Below the pieces are notes generated by a model that did no database searches, was not told the DNA's origin, and saw only the letters and a program-made list of their open reading frames with translations. From the NCBI GenBank assembly GCA_034770075.1, contig JAVJAP010000134.1, positions 248,001-312,000 of the forward strand: a stretch of 64,000 bases of DNA, given 5' to 3'. This document shows positions 22,898 through 33,963 of this stretch, piece after piece (position 1 is the stretch's first letter; every line of letters starts with the position of its first letter). The DNA is from Aralia elata. Taxonomy: Eukaryota; Streptophyta; Magnoliopsida; Apiales; Araliaceae. The position numbers were made by a program, and so were the translations under genes.

Positions 22898-24984
22898 TGT
22901 AGACACCCAAATTTTGCACTTCGTATACTAACCTTGACAGGAGGGCAAATTCGTCAAATGGACCGGCCTGCGAGAGCAAAAGACAGAGAAGGTACGGACG
23001 CTCGACGCCACCATGACAATTTGCAACCGAAATCGACATGACAGCAAGGCTATCCGAATTTGGCATTCCCGGAAGGTGTGGCACGCCTCCCAATGATTCC
23101 CGGACTGTAAAATACGAACCTGTCAGCGAAAAGCAGCGTCACGACACGAAAATCGAGGCATAGCATAAAAATTGAGAAAGTCAAGCCAGCCAGCCGCGGA
23201 TTGATCTGCGGCCAAGTGGGTGTGCCAGCACGGAAACCAGGAAATCAGCACTATCGGCTGAGTGCGATGGGAGTTGGGCCAGCCAGCCGCAGATGGATCT
23301 GCGGCCAGCCGCAATCTGCGGCTGGCTCTGGCCAGCCTATTTCAGCCCAGTTTCGTGCAGCATACAGGAGTTCAGCAGTTTTGGCGGAAGAAGAAGAAAA
23401 ACAGCAGCAGTTTTAGCTCGAAAATAGAGAGAAATAGCAAAAATTCTTGTAACAATTGAGAGAAAAAGAGAGGAATTTTCCCTTATTGTAGAATTCTATC
23501 AATACATCTCATACTTCACTCAATACACAAGTTTCTACACAATTTTGGTATCATTTGCAAGGTGAAAATCTCCTTATTTTTGCAACTTCTATCATGTCAT
23601 TTGGTTAGATTAAATTGTAATTTTCAAGAATATTGTTGAACAATCATGGATTAGGGATTATTGGTGAGGGTTCCATTGGAACAAAATTCTTCCTAATAAC
23701 CCGATGATATCCAATTGGTGAAATTTCTAGTTTGTTCATGGATATATATTAGGCGTAGTTTAATTGATTGTATTTCTAGGATGTGTTAGGCAATCCACGT
23801 TGTTATTATTGTAGTATTCCTTTTGTGAGCGCGTGGTAATCGTGGTTGTGAGCCTAGGAAGCGACCCCGTGGTCCAAATCCGATGATGGACGTTTTTTTG
23901 TAAATAGTAAGAATGATGTAGCTTCCGTAGTAAATCTGTAATCGTCGGGCCTTAAAACGACGCTAAGGCGAGAATCGGATTTAAGGCCCCGTATTAGTGG
24001 AATATGTGATTGTTGGCGTTCGGGGTATTTTGATGGCTTACATGCCCATGAATAGCCCTTACGCGTTGTGATGTTTAAATTTGGTTTGTAATATCCAACA
24101 AAAGATTTCAAAATCAAAACAATAAGGATTTTTTCTAAAATCAATCAAAGTAGGATATTAGCATCACGAGGCTAAAAATTTGGAATGCTAATGAATGTCG
24201 ATTCCTATTAAACGAGAAGGCCAAAGAAAAAAATCATTTTCAAACATCACCAAAAATGGCTTTTATGAATAAAAAATGAAATATTTTAGTAAACCTTTGT
24301 GCATAGGGTTAAAGACATCCTAGAAATTGCCCATCATTTTACGAAAGCAACGTATGGATCTCGATTCCTATTTTGACGAAGGTTTAAAATTCTTATTTTT
24401 TGCCAGAACGACATCTAATAAAAATCTCATAGTTTTGATAAGTAAAATCAAACCTTTTGCATGAAAAGAGGGAACTTTCTCGTATTAATAGAAACGACGT
24501 TTTGAAATATTCTCAAATCCAAGCACAACTTTCCCTAAAAAATCCAAATGATTCTTTCATACAAAATCACCACAACATTCACATAAGCACACACATATAC
24601 ACCTGCATATATACACATTTCATGAATTAAGGGATAGGACAGCACCAAGATTGCGGTAACCGTGTTTCACGGAAGTCGAGGGTTGCCTAACACCTTCCCC
24701 TCACTTAAGCAAGCCCCCGAACTCCATGAATCTCGATTCGCGGACCAATTAATTCAGAGTCACATATGAGCCAGCGATTTATAAAAAACGAAAACTCGGA
24801 TGAGTTGGTACATCCATTTGAAATATACCAACTGGCGACTCTGATTAATTGGCTCATCATAAAAGGCGATCTTTCAAAACCCCGTCGACATTAATGCCGA
24901 CCTTTTCCAAAAATCATTTAATCAAGAAGGCTAAAGTTGGAAAAGACTAAAAGGACCCGCGAAGGGAAAAAACCGGCGTCGACA
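22898..24984 (+). mobile_element. Solo LTR, Tat/Ogre-like (2,087 bp), inserted in Athila A gag
   Basis: It starts TGTAGACACCC and ends GGCGTCGACA, with a 5-bp target duplication GCTGG at 22893-22897 and 24985-24989. No internal domain, primer site or polypurine tract is present, so it is a solo LTR. Plus orientation is inferred from the U5-like stretch near the right end (GGTTGCCTAACACCTTCCCC around 24683 and CTGGCGACTCTG around 24833), wording I associate with Tat/Ogre LTRs. The lineage is a recall-based inference. It has no coding capacity. Confidence 0.8.
23194..23321 (+). repeat. GC-rich palindromes in the solo LTR
   Basis: CCGCGGATTGATCTGCGG (23194-23211), CCGCAGATGGATCTGCGG (23287-23304) and CCGCAATCTGCGG (23309-23321) have 5-8-bp arms. 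Unlike the GCGC hairpins elsewhere, their spacing (93 and about 20 bp) does not follow the 32-bp rule and the stem is different. Confidence 0.8.
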
Positions 24985-25448
24985 GCTGGTGGGAAGAATT
25001 TTGCTAAGAATTTCTGCACCAAATCTTGCCAAGTAGTAATAGATCCCGGTGGTAGTGAGTGTAGCCAACTCTTTGCCTTATCCCTCAATGTGAATGGGAA
25101 TAACTGCAATCTCACTGCATCTTCTAAAATCCCGCTGAATTTGAATGTATCACAGATCTCTAAAAAATTTATCAAGTGCTCATTTGGGTCATCAACCACC
25201 ATTCCCCCGAATTGGACAGAGTTTTGGATAATATGGATTGTCCCTGGTTTGATTTCAAAGGAATTAGTTGTTATGGCCGGCCTTGAGATACTTGATTGCA
25301 AATCATTGATCCTTGGCGTAGCATAATCTCTCAATGCTTTTTGTGCTTCTCCCGCCATTGCTTGTGGTTGTACTAGATTCTCCAGAGTATTTTCAGCACA
25401 CTTTCTTAAATGTTGAACCCTTTTCTCAATGTTATCCACGAAAGGCAA
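24985..25448 (-). pseudogene. Athila A gag N-terminal part, 5' side of the solo-LTR insertion
   Basis: It contains the typical Athila gag start of the capsid domain: ALRDYATPRINDLQSSI, NSVQFGG, DPNEHLINFLEICDTFK, SWLHSLPPGSITTWQDL and KFLAKFFPPA. At FFPPA the frame runs into the solo LTR. The first Met (25448) gives a short N-terminal extension. The noncoding leader to the primer site is only about 155 bp (25449-25603). Confidence 0.85.
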
Positions 25449-25603
25449 TAGGTTAGGATTCTTCGATCGAGTATGGATACACTACTCAAGAGTACCTATG
25501 ACAATGTAGAAGAAAATAAAATAGAATTAAGACAAGAATAGATTTGTTTAACTAAAACCAATCTAATTAAATTGATGATGAAAGTTATAAACGCAATTAC
25601 AAT

Positions 25604-25621
25604 TCCCCGGCAACGGAGCCA
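25604..25621 (-). other. Primer-binding site (tRNA-Asp type), Athila A
   Basis: The plus strand reads TCCCCGGCAACGGAGCCA. Compared with the perfect match in element B (TGGCGCCGTTGCCGGGGA on the element strand) there is one mismatch. It lies six bases from the LTR end, as in B. Confidence 0.85.
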
Positions 25622-25627
25622 AAAACT

Positions 25628-27213
25628 TGTTGATATATTTGTATGTATAACAAATACGACTCATACACGCAAGTGCACGTGATCCACAAGTAATATAAAG
25701 TAAGTAAAGTATCGATCCCACGAGGAATAGAATTGCATTTACGACTACAAACACCAATTTTATAATTATTTCGGTCTCTTTAAATAATTGATTATAATGA
25801 AGAAATTGTCTAATTATTGCTAAAGAAACAAAGAGAACAATTTATGATAATACTAATACAGATTTTTATGGGCTTGGGATTATAATTTCACTTATTGCAA
25901 ACTTAGATTTCCATGCTTTCTATTGTTACTAATTGATTATTATTGAATGTTGGTCAAGAACACGAATGTAAAATACGACCATCTCTCGATGCACCATATT
26001 CATATCACACTAAATCCACAATTGATAGAATGAATGTGAACACCCTAGATGACTAACGCACTATATCTTTATGTGAATTACAATCAAGAGAGTTTAAGAG
26101 CAAGTTCTTAATTGGCCACATATGGTGCTTCGGTATATCTCTATCCTAAGCACGAAACATAACTTCACGAGGAATGTAAAAATTATGAACATATGCTAGC
26201 ATAATTAGATCTCAATTTATATTTCCTTTCTCAATTCTATATAAATTATCATAGTAATTGGTGATCAAGCAATTAAACATTAAGTATGGATTATGCTAGA
26301 CATTCATTTCATAACCAACTAGCAATAATAAGGAAGCATATCAATTTTTAGTAATGCAAAAGATCCATTATAATCCCAAGAATTAAATTTAGTTCATGAT
26401 AATAAAGATAAAATTCAACATACTCAATTGGTTCATCATCATAATTACCGAATAGGAAAACAGAAAATATTAAAGTTCCCTGTTTCAGTTCTTCCGTTTT
26501 GCAACTTCTGATGATTTTCCAAGTTGTGTTGAGTCTTGATTTCTTGCTCCCAAGCTTCAATTCAGCATCCATGTAGTTTCATTCTTCAGTTCCCAAGCAA
26601 TATTGAAGCTCAGCTGGAGTGTTTTTATTTTAGAACTAATAATGCAGTAAACTTCCTAATTTTCGTGGGGGAGGAACTCTCTCGAAATTGAATTCTCAAT
26701 TCCATATATTACATGCTTAATTTGTCTTCTATTGACTTATTCTGATTCCCACTAATAAAGTTTTGCTCCACTAAAACCTCAAAATCTGGCATTGCATGAT
26801 TTTATGGTAGTGCTGCTTCGCTGGTTGGAACGTGTCTGCATGGCTGGCTGGCTGGCGACAGGCGCAGCTACGCCGCCATTCTTTGCAAAAGGGGCACAAC
26901 TGTGCAGGGGAGTTTGGCAGGAACAGGGGGGCGCAGCTGCGCAGGCTGCCAGTCTGCTGCTGTACTGCTGTAGCCTGATTTCTCGATTGTCGTGTCCTGT
27001 ATAGGAAACAAATAATCATTTAGCTCCCAAACAACGATTGCATCATAACTCGTGTCAAATTAACCAAAAACTATGCAAAAGCCATATAATGAAAATAGTG
27101 AATCAAAACCAAAAAGAAGGGAAAAATGCATGAAAACAAACTATGGAGCTACTAGTTAAGCAACAAATGAAGCCAAATAGTATCCAATAAGTAGGTATGA
27201 AACCTACTTATCA
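25628..27213 (-). repeat. 5' LTR of Athila A (1,586 bp)
   Basis: It is bounded by TGTTGATATATTTG and ...CTACTTATCA on the plus strand. It shares the U5-side wording (AAGTAATA, then ATCG.TCCCAC) with the LTR of B but is otherwise diverged. The flank beyond 27213 (CCCAAAGGGGG) belongs to element B; a target duplication cannot be tested because the 3' LTR is off-window. It contains GCGC hairpins at 26861-26943. Confidence 0.83.
26861..26943 (-). repeat. GCGC hairpins (AGCT-type loop) in the LTR of Athila A
   Basis: Hairpins start at 26861 (GGCGCAGCTACGCC), 26893 (GGCACAACTGTGCA) and 26930 (GGCGCAGCTGCGCA), spacing 32 and 37, the same geometry as the coding-linker cluster. In the middle one both arms changed (GGCGC to GGCAC, GCGC to GTGC), so the inner pairing is kept. 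Confidence 0.9.
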
Positions 27214-27894
27214 CCCAAAGGGGGTATTATGACATATTATTCTTTAGTATTGCACGAGTGCGTTTTGCGCTCCATCTCGTTTTTTTTACTTGGCATGTGC
27301 AATGTCTAGTTGCCTTAGGCTTATCAAAACTACCCATGTAACGAGCTTTCAACCAGCGACTCCCAAACCAGTTGGCTTGAGGGCACTAGGTGTCAATACA
27401 CCCCTATGGATCTAATAACCCGAGTAGAAATGGCCACAAAACCAAACTATCCAAGAAAGTATCCAAACTATCAAAACTTATTTTCTTGCTTACTAGAGCC
27501 TTCATAAACATTTCACTGATATTATCACTTTTTATCCCAAGTTCCTTACCAGATGCAGATTATATAAGAATTTAAATCACATTAATTAAACAGTTGACTA
27601 ATTGCTATCCTTGTTAACATGAAATTCAGACAAGCATAATCGACTTCCCCATTCAAATTATCGTTCAACACTAGATTTCAATCATTAGCAATCTTGCACT
27701 TAACACTAGAATTTTATCATTGGCCAAAACTGGTTCAAATATGTCATTTGTTATCTAATTCATGCAACAAAATGCTTGACACACCCTAAAATGCAATTTT
27801 CATGCAACATGTACTCTACCAGACCATGACTAACTACCATAAATAAACACAATGACATAAAACAATCTATATGCACAAAAACAGAAAACTAAAT
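27214..27894 (-). other. 3' noncoding region of Athila B
   Basis: This 680-bp stretch between the A insertion and the polypurine-like motif has no credible reading frame. It contains CCCAAAGGGGG at the A junction and a T run near 27284. It is assigned to B because it is continuous with the ORF3 tail. Confidence 0.55.
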
Positions 27895-27907
27895 ACCCCC
27901 CAAACTA
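27895..27907 (-). other. Polypurine-like motif 3' of ORF3, Athila B
   Basis: The element strand reads TAGTTTGGGGGGT. Together with the copy at 29312-29324 it brackets ORF3, as in element A. Both A and B also share the CAATGTCCTCATTG block beside it. Confidence 0.65.
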
Positions 27908-27973
27908 AACTGAACAATGTCCTCATTGATAAATAATAAGAAATGAAAAATAGAGGACACCCCTGATGAAGCG

Positions 27974-29187
27974 CTACGCGTCATCAGTGCTATCGGCAGC
28001 ATCATCATCACCATCATCGGCATCAAGAGGTGATTCAGGTGGTGGGTAAATAGAGAGAGGAGGAGCTAGTGGAAACTGAAATGGCCTTGCTGAGGGATTC
28101 ATCCTGCCAAACATATCTGCCAAAGCTGTAGAACAGTTGACGTTGTAAGCGTAAATCTCTGCTTGGCGTTGAGCAAGACGACTCTACTGACTAGTCATGC
28201 GATCAAATCCCCTCTGAATCTGTGCTGCCACTAAGTCTATCCGTCTAGTGTGGTGCCTGAGGTCTTGACGGACAGTCTCAACTAAATTGGGGGCCTGAAC
28301 CGGATCCTCAATAGGTGGCTGATCCTGCGGCTGCTGCTGTGGTATAATAAAACCTAAGCCCCTCGGGTGTGATATGCCCCCATCCCATACTTTGTACCGC
28401 ATCATCACAGCATGATCAATTTGAGCTAACGGGGACTGCATTGACTCATCTTTGTCCCACTGTACCCCCGCGTGGCGGCATAACTCAGTAATCAATGATG
28501 GATGAGGCAACCCACTTGTAGTGTTACCCTCAAGCCCGTGCACGATAGACTCATGAATTACCTCCCCAACATCCATTGTCTTTCCTGTGGTTATACAAAA
28601 CAATAAAGTCGGCCGCTGATTTATCACGTCACTCATATGGCAGCACGACATCAACTTAGCACAAATAAATGCATGCCAAGCTTTTCCATATCGGCTCAGC
28701 TTAGATGAAGGGAAGTGCACGGCTTCCTGCTGATCAGTCAATTTCCATTCTGTTCCTGGCTCACAAAGGTCTGCAATGATCTCAATGTAATCCAAATCTT
28801 GTTGCATATATTTCGTATATCCATCATTGTGGATCTTTTGCAACCCATAATACGCGTTGATTGCTTTTCTCCCCACATTTACTTCCTTACCACGAACCAT
28901 CACCACATTCCCACTGACCTCTTTAGCATTGGCAAAGAATTCCTTTACAATATTGACCGCGGCTGGCTCGGGTTACCCTTTAAATGCCATCCAATTTCGA
29001 GTGCGTATCATGTGAGCCAATTCCCCATCTGCTTGCTCATCGGGTAGCAAGCCACGCTCAGGAATTAGGGACTTCCCTGATGACCAGTTTTTGTACCTAT
29101 AATAAGCTTGAGGGCTACAAACTTCTTTTTATCATACTTAACAGCAGATGAGCCTGAACTTTCTCCTCTATGTCTTTTAGGAGCCAT
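27974..29187 (-). pseudogene. Athila B ORF3 (putative plant transposon protein domain), frameshifted
   Basis: It starts at 29187 with a basic Ser-rich N-terminus (MAPKRHRGESSGSS), parallel to A. The main open part is 28906-28184 (240 codons): KAWHAFICAKLMSCCHMSDV, GEVIHESIVHGLEG, LPHPSLITELCRHAGVQW and a Pro/Gln-rich C-terminal part ending in a helical region. After a frameshift the tail becomes acidic and ends in DSTDDA at a TAG (27974-27976). At least one more break lies between 29065 and 28906. Homology to the ORF3 of A in order, position, N-terminus, core and acidic tail shows one conserved gene of this Athila group. Its function is unknown. Confidence 0.78.
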
Positions 29188-29311
29188 GAATAACCAAGAT
29201 TGAAATTTGTGATGCTTGCTAAGAAAAAAGAACCCAAAACAACTCAAAAGTTTGTTGGGGCAATTTGTCAAACACGTGGTAGGCAACACTTCAAAACCCT
29301 TGGTGATTAAT

Positions 29312-29324
29312 TCCCCCAAACTTA
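29312..29324 (-). other. Polypurine-like motif 5' of ORF3, Athila B
   Basis: The element strand reads TAAGTTTGGGGGA, immediately upstream of the ORF3 start. The stretch 29325-29803 beyond it is noncoding spacer. Confidence 0.65.
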
Positions 29325-29803
29325 GAGTAACCCAATCATGCAACAATGTAATCTCCCACAATTCTCAAACATATGGATAGAAAATTTAAGCTTTAACCCA
29401 ACCCCAATTGAGCCAACACAAACTCAATTGGGTTCACAATCAAATAGCTTAACCAAAGAACTAACAATTCATAATAAAGCAAATCAATCTCCAATTACTC
29501 AATGACCCACAAGTGAATTCTTACCGGTATTGTTTATTTACACCACAAAACCTTACTCCCATGTAGTAGATTCGCAATTTGTCTTGGTGAAGGAGAAAGT
29601 AAACCTTGGTATTATGCTCTTGCCGCCAAGTGATTGGAATTGAATGGAGCTTATATGCGATTTAGTGTTGGGAAGCTTCAATTCGGCATCAATGGAAAAA
29701 AGCGATAACTTGAGCCGGCTAAGAGAAGAAGAAGACTTGATTGTTGTGTGTGTTGCCCCTTATGAGACCCGATCTAGGTTTTTTTTTTCAATGATTCCAG
29801 TCG

Positions 29804-30072
29804 AGCGCCTAAAGCGCTGTAATTAGTGAAGGTGTGGGTGCTTTAAGTGCTGACTTGCAGTAGCTTGTACCGGTTCTAGCGCCTTGAGCGTTGTGCTTTG
29901 GCCTTGACGAGCGCCTAGAGCGCTGGTATGCAAAATCCCGGCGATTTGGCTAGCGCTTCAGGCGTTGGATTTGCGAACTTTGGAGCACTTTAAGCGCTAG
30001 CATGCAGTAGCTTGGCCCAAGGCTAGCGCCTCAAGCGCTGAGCTTTGGGCTTATTGGAGCGCTTTAGGCGCT
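29804..30072 (-). repeat. Eight paired GCGC hairpins (YTNRR loop) in the pol-ORF3 spacer of Athila B
   Basis: Hairpins of consensus AGCGCYTNRRGCGCT start at 29804, 29837, 29878, 29910, 29952, 29984, 30025 and 30058 (spacing 33, 41, 32, 42, 32, 41, 33). They form four tandem copies of a 73-74-bp unit with two hairpins each; the linkers also repeat (TTGCAGTAGCTTG recurs). Stem AGCGC/GCGCT is the same type as in A and copia, but the loop is five bases and different. Confidence 0.95.
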
Positions 30073-30274
30073 TGAGCCTTTACTTAGCCAAATTTTTAAC
30101 CAGTTCAAGCTTCTACCTGTAAACAAATCAACCCAAAGTCCAAAATTAGTTGCAAAACTCTTTTTTTTTAAACAAAATAATTGAATAAACAAAAGAAAAA
30201 CAGAAAATTAAAACGCTGGGTTGCCTCCCAGATAGTGCTAAGTTATAGTCAATTAGCTTGACTGTCTCTGAATC

Positions 30275-31729
30275 TCATGTTGCAGAAAGGATTAAGGTGA
30301 CTTTCTGTCTGTCCACCTCATCCCTAAAGTAATGCTTCAAACGCTGTCGATTCACCTTGAACGACTGGTCCGGGAATTTATCATACAGTTCAATTGCACC
30401 ATGCGGAAAGACCGTCTTCACTGTGAATGGTTCTGACCATCTTGATTTCAGCTTCTCGGGAAAAAGTTTAAGTCTGGAGTTGAAAAGTAAAACCCTTTGT
30501 CCTGGTTCAAATGTTCTTTCTATGATCTTACGATCATGCCATATCTTCACCTTCTCCTTGTACAACTTCAAGTTTTCATATGCCCGTAATCGAAATTCGT
30601 CCAACTCATTGATTTGGAGTAAGCGTTTCTCCCCTGCAGCTGTCGAATCAAAGTTCAACTTCCGAATTGCCCAATATTCCTTATGCTCTAGCTCCATAGG
30701 AAGATGACAAGCTTTTCCATAAACAAGCTGAAACGGTAACATGCCCAACAGAGTTTTGTAAGCAGTCCTATATGCCCACACAGCATCGTCCAGCTTTAAA
30801 GACCAATCCTTCCTCGTCGGATTCACAATTGTTTCGAGGATTCTTTTGACTTCTCGATTGGATACTTCAGCTTGGCCATTCGTTTGTTGGTGATAAGTTG
30901 TAGCAATACGATGATTCACCCCATATTTAGCCAACAAAGCTGTAAACTGTCTGTTGCAAAAATGACTACCTTCATCACTGACAATGGCCCTCGGAGTCCC
31001 AAATCTGGTGAAAATACTTCGGTGTAAAAACTTGAGGACTACCTTGGCATCATTTGTCGGGAGTGCTGCCACTTCTACCCATTTCGACACATAGTCAATT
31101 GCTAGTAAGATGTAGAGATTACCGCACGAAGACACAAAAGGGCCCATGAAATCAATCCCCCATACGTCGAAAACTTCTACTTCGAGGATTGTATTCAAAG
31201 GCATTTCATTCCTCTTTGAAATGTTTCCCACTCTCTGACATCTATCACACCTCTGGACGAAACTGTATGCATCCTTAAAAATTGTCTGCCAGTAAAATCC
31301 CGCTTGTAGTACTCTAGTCGTTGTTCTTTCTCCTCCATAGTGACCTCCATATACAGAAGAATGGCAATCCTGTAAAATTCCCTCGGTCTCGCTATACGTG
31401 ATACACCTTCTTATCATTTGATCAGCAGAATGTTTAAACAAATGTGGCTCATTCCATATATACCATTTAACATCATGTAGAAACTTTTTCTTTTGATGCC
31501 CCACCAAGTCAGAAGGTATCATCTTACTCACCAAATAGTTCGCGAAGTCTGCAAACCATGACACTTCCCCTTGCACCACAAACAACTGCTCATCTGGAAA
31601 GGATTCATTAATTGCAACTTTGCCGTCTATCTCCCTTTCTGAATTCTCTAGTCGAGATAAGTGGTCTGCCACTTGGTTTTCAGTCCCCTTCCTGTCCTTG
31701 ATCTCCAAATCAAACTCATGCAATAACAA
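30275..31729 (-). pseudogene. Athila B RNase H end and integrase
   Basis: This is a 484-codon open frame. It starts at the RNase H tail (GTENQVADHLSRLEN). The integrase zinc domain (YGGHYGGERT, then CDRCQRVGN), the core with Asp in WGIDFMGPF, Asp in VSDEGSHF and Glu in GQAEVSNR, and the C-terminal domain (FEPGQRVLLFNSRLKLFPEK) follow. It is the best preserved integrase of the two Athila elements. It is separated from RNase H by one TGA (31733-31735) where element A has TGG. Confidence 0.86.
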
Positions 31730-31732
31730 TAT

Positions 31733-31942
31733 TCACCTGATTAACCTGGGCTTTGCATCCTTCTTTGCCGCTAAATGTCGAATTGTCGAGTGATCCGTAT
31801 ACACTATCACATTTGTGCCTATCAGATATGATCGCAATTTATCAAAGGCATACACCACTGCCAATAACTCTTTTTCTGTGGTGGTGTAGTTTAACTGTGC
31901 ATCTGTAAGGGTCTTGCTGGCATAGTATATCACATGAAACAT
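31733..31942 (-). pseudogene. Athila B RNase H core
   Basis: It carries YYASKTLTDAQLNYTTTEKE and VVYAFDKLRSYLIG, and the active-site Asp of VYTDHSTIRHL. It is joined to RT by a frameshift near 31940 and ends in the Trp-to-stop change at 31733. Confidence 0.8.
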
Positions 31943-32298
31943 CTTCTCCTTCCTTGCCCCAAAACAGCCCCTACGGCGTAATCATTGGCATCACACATTA
32001 GCTCAAACGTCAAACCCCAATCCGGTGCAGTGATAACTAGTGCTGAAGTTAGTTTTCCCTTTAAGTGCTCAAATGCCCTCATGCAAGCCTCATCGAAATT
32101 AAACTGTTCATCTTGCTCTAATAAACTGCACAGTGGTTTAGTTATCTTGGAGAAGTCCTTGATGAATCTGCGGTAGAAGCCTGCATGTCCAAGAAAACTA
32201 CGGACACCTTTTACTGAAGTAGGTGGAGGTAAGTTCTCAATAGTTTCCAGCTTAGCGCTATCCACCTCAATTCCCTTCTTAGAAACTGTGTGTCCCAA
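31930..32298 (-). pseudogene. Athila B RT connection and RNase H start
   Basis: It holds GVRSFLGHAGFYRRFIKDFS, then LMCDANDYAVGAVLGQ (RNase H first Asp). It is in the same frame as the RT segment upstream, separated by one TAA (32311-32313) at a position that is Gln in A. Confidence 0.82.
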
Positions 32299-32310
32299 TA
32301 TAACGCCTTC

Positions 32311-32985
32311 TTATACCATAAAGTGGCACTTTTCCCAATTCAGTACTAGATTCGTTTCAACACATCTTTTTAAAACCATCACCAAATTCTCAAGGCATAA
32401 ATCGAAAGAATCGCCAAATACAGAGAAGTCATCCATGAATACCTCCACATTCTGTTCGACCATGTCTGAAAAAATTGCTGTCATGCATCTTTGAAAGGTG
32501 GCTGGAGCATTGCACAAACCGAGAGACATCCTTCTAAAAGCAAACGTGTCGTATGGGCATGTAAAAGTAGTCTTTTCCTGGTCTTCTGGAGCTATCATAA
32601 TCTGATTGTAGCCTGAATACCCGTCCAAAAGGCAATAATACTCATGACCCGCCAGTCTATCCAACATCTGATCGATAAACGGAAGTGAAAAATGATCCTT
32701 CCTCGTAGCTTTGTTAAGCTTGCGGTAGTCCATGCAGATTCTCCACCCCGTAACTGTTCGCGTTGGGATTAGCTCGTTATTCTCATTAGTGACAACGGTC
32801 ATACCACCCTTCTTTGGTACGCACTGTACGGGGTTCACCCATGAACTGTCCGAAATTGGGTAGATTATTCCTGCATCCAGCCATTTTAGTACCTCTTTCT
32901 TGACCACTTCTTTCATTATCGGATTAAGCCTTCTTTGTTGCTCCACCGACGGCTTGCTACCATCTTCCAGCAGGATCTTATGCAT
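32311..32985 (-). pseudogene. Athila B reverse transcriptase
   Basis: A nearly complete RT domain: PSVEQQRRLNPIMKEVV, VPKKGG, CMDYRKLNKATRKDHF, CLLDGYSGYNQI (first catalytic Asp), LGLCNAPATFQRCM and EVFMDDFSVFG (catalytic FMDD). It begins right after a TGA (32986-32988) where A has a Cys codon. All catalytic residues are present, so only the stops inactivate it. Confidence 0.87.
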
Positions 32986-33963
32986 TCAAAACGAAGGGCT
33001 TATCCCCTTGATATCTGCTATGGTCCATCCAATAGCTGATTTGAACTCTCTAAGCACTCGTAGCAGTTTTTCCTCCTGAAAAGATGTTAGTGCAGAAGAA
33101 ATAATCACAGGTAGCTTTGAATCTTTATTTAAAAATGCATACCTGAGATGATCTGGAAGTGGTTTTAGTTCAAGTTCGGGAGGTGTATCAAGAGATGGTT
33201 TCAACTTTACCGATATCTCTTCGGCTTTCGTAAGTGGCTCGACTGGTGTTCTGAACTTTCTGAATTTGGGAGTGGTATCTAGATATTGCACAAGTTCGGC
33301 ACATTCTACATCCTCCAATTCTGAATTTTCAGCAATTACACTCTTCAATGGTTCATAGCTCAACAAATTCTCAACTTCATCATTTACTATATGATCCACC
33401 ACGTCAACTCTAAAACATTCTTCTTCATCTGTTGGGAACTTCATTTCCTTGAAGACATTAAATGTTACCTCCTGATCATGTACACGCATCGTAAGTTCCC
33501 CTTTTTGCACGTCTATTAGAGTCCTCCCCGTGGCTAGGAATGGTCTCCCCAGTATAATTGGTATACTTTTGTCTTCCTCATAGTCCAAAATGATGAAATC
33601 CGCCGAAAAGATAAATTTGTCCACTTTTACCAGTACGTCCTCTACTATCCCCTGTGGATACGTGACGGATCTGTCAGCTAACTGCAAGGAAATATTTGTT
33701 GGCCTTGGGTCCGGCAATCCCAACTGACTGAATACAGACAAAGGCATCATATTGATACTTGCCCCGAGATCACACAAACATTTATCGAAACTCATCTTTC
33801 TGATTGTACATGGGATTGTGAAACTACCCGGATCTTTCAGCTTTGGTGGTAGTTTACGCTGAAGCACTGCACTGCATTCCTCCGTCAAGGCCCCTGTCTC
33901 AAACTCGTCTAATCTTCTCTTCCTTGACAATATACCCTTCATAAAGTTTGCATAACTTCGCAT
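32986..33963 (-). pseudogene. Athila B protease and linker
   Basis: It begins MRSYANFMKGILSRKRRL and has the protease motif LCDLGASINMMP and IILGRPFLATGRT. A long acidic linker to RT follows (ELKPLPDHLRYAFL, VIISSALTSFQEEKL, IGWTIADIKGI). Upstream the frame is closed by TAA at 33964-33966, where A has CAA. Confidence 0.85.

Larger units (their letters stand above)
15839..27213 (-). mobile_element. Athila-type Ty3/gypsy element A (3' LTR not in window)
   Basis: From high to low coordinates it holds: 5' LTR (25628-27213), tRNA-Asp-type primer site, gag, protease, RT, RNase H, integrase, an extra ORF3 and 3' noncoding sequence. The integrase (GIDFMGPF), DLGAS protease and extra downstream ORF are typical of Athila. 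Gag is split by a solo LTR (22898-24984), and the 3' region is interrupted by the copia array, so the 3' LTR lies left of the window. The element is inactive. It sits inside the 3' noncoding region of element B. Confidence 0.88.

Noticed and set aside
27390..27575. Small plus-strand ORF in the Athila B 3' region
   Set aside because: Noncoding region of the element, low-complexity, no counterpart in element A.
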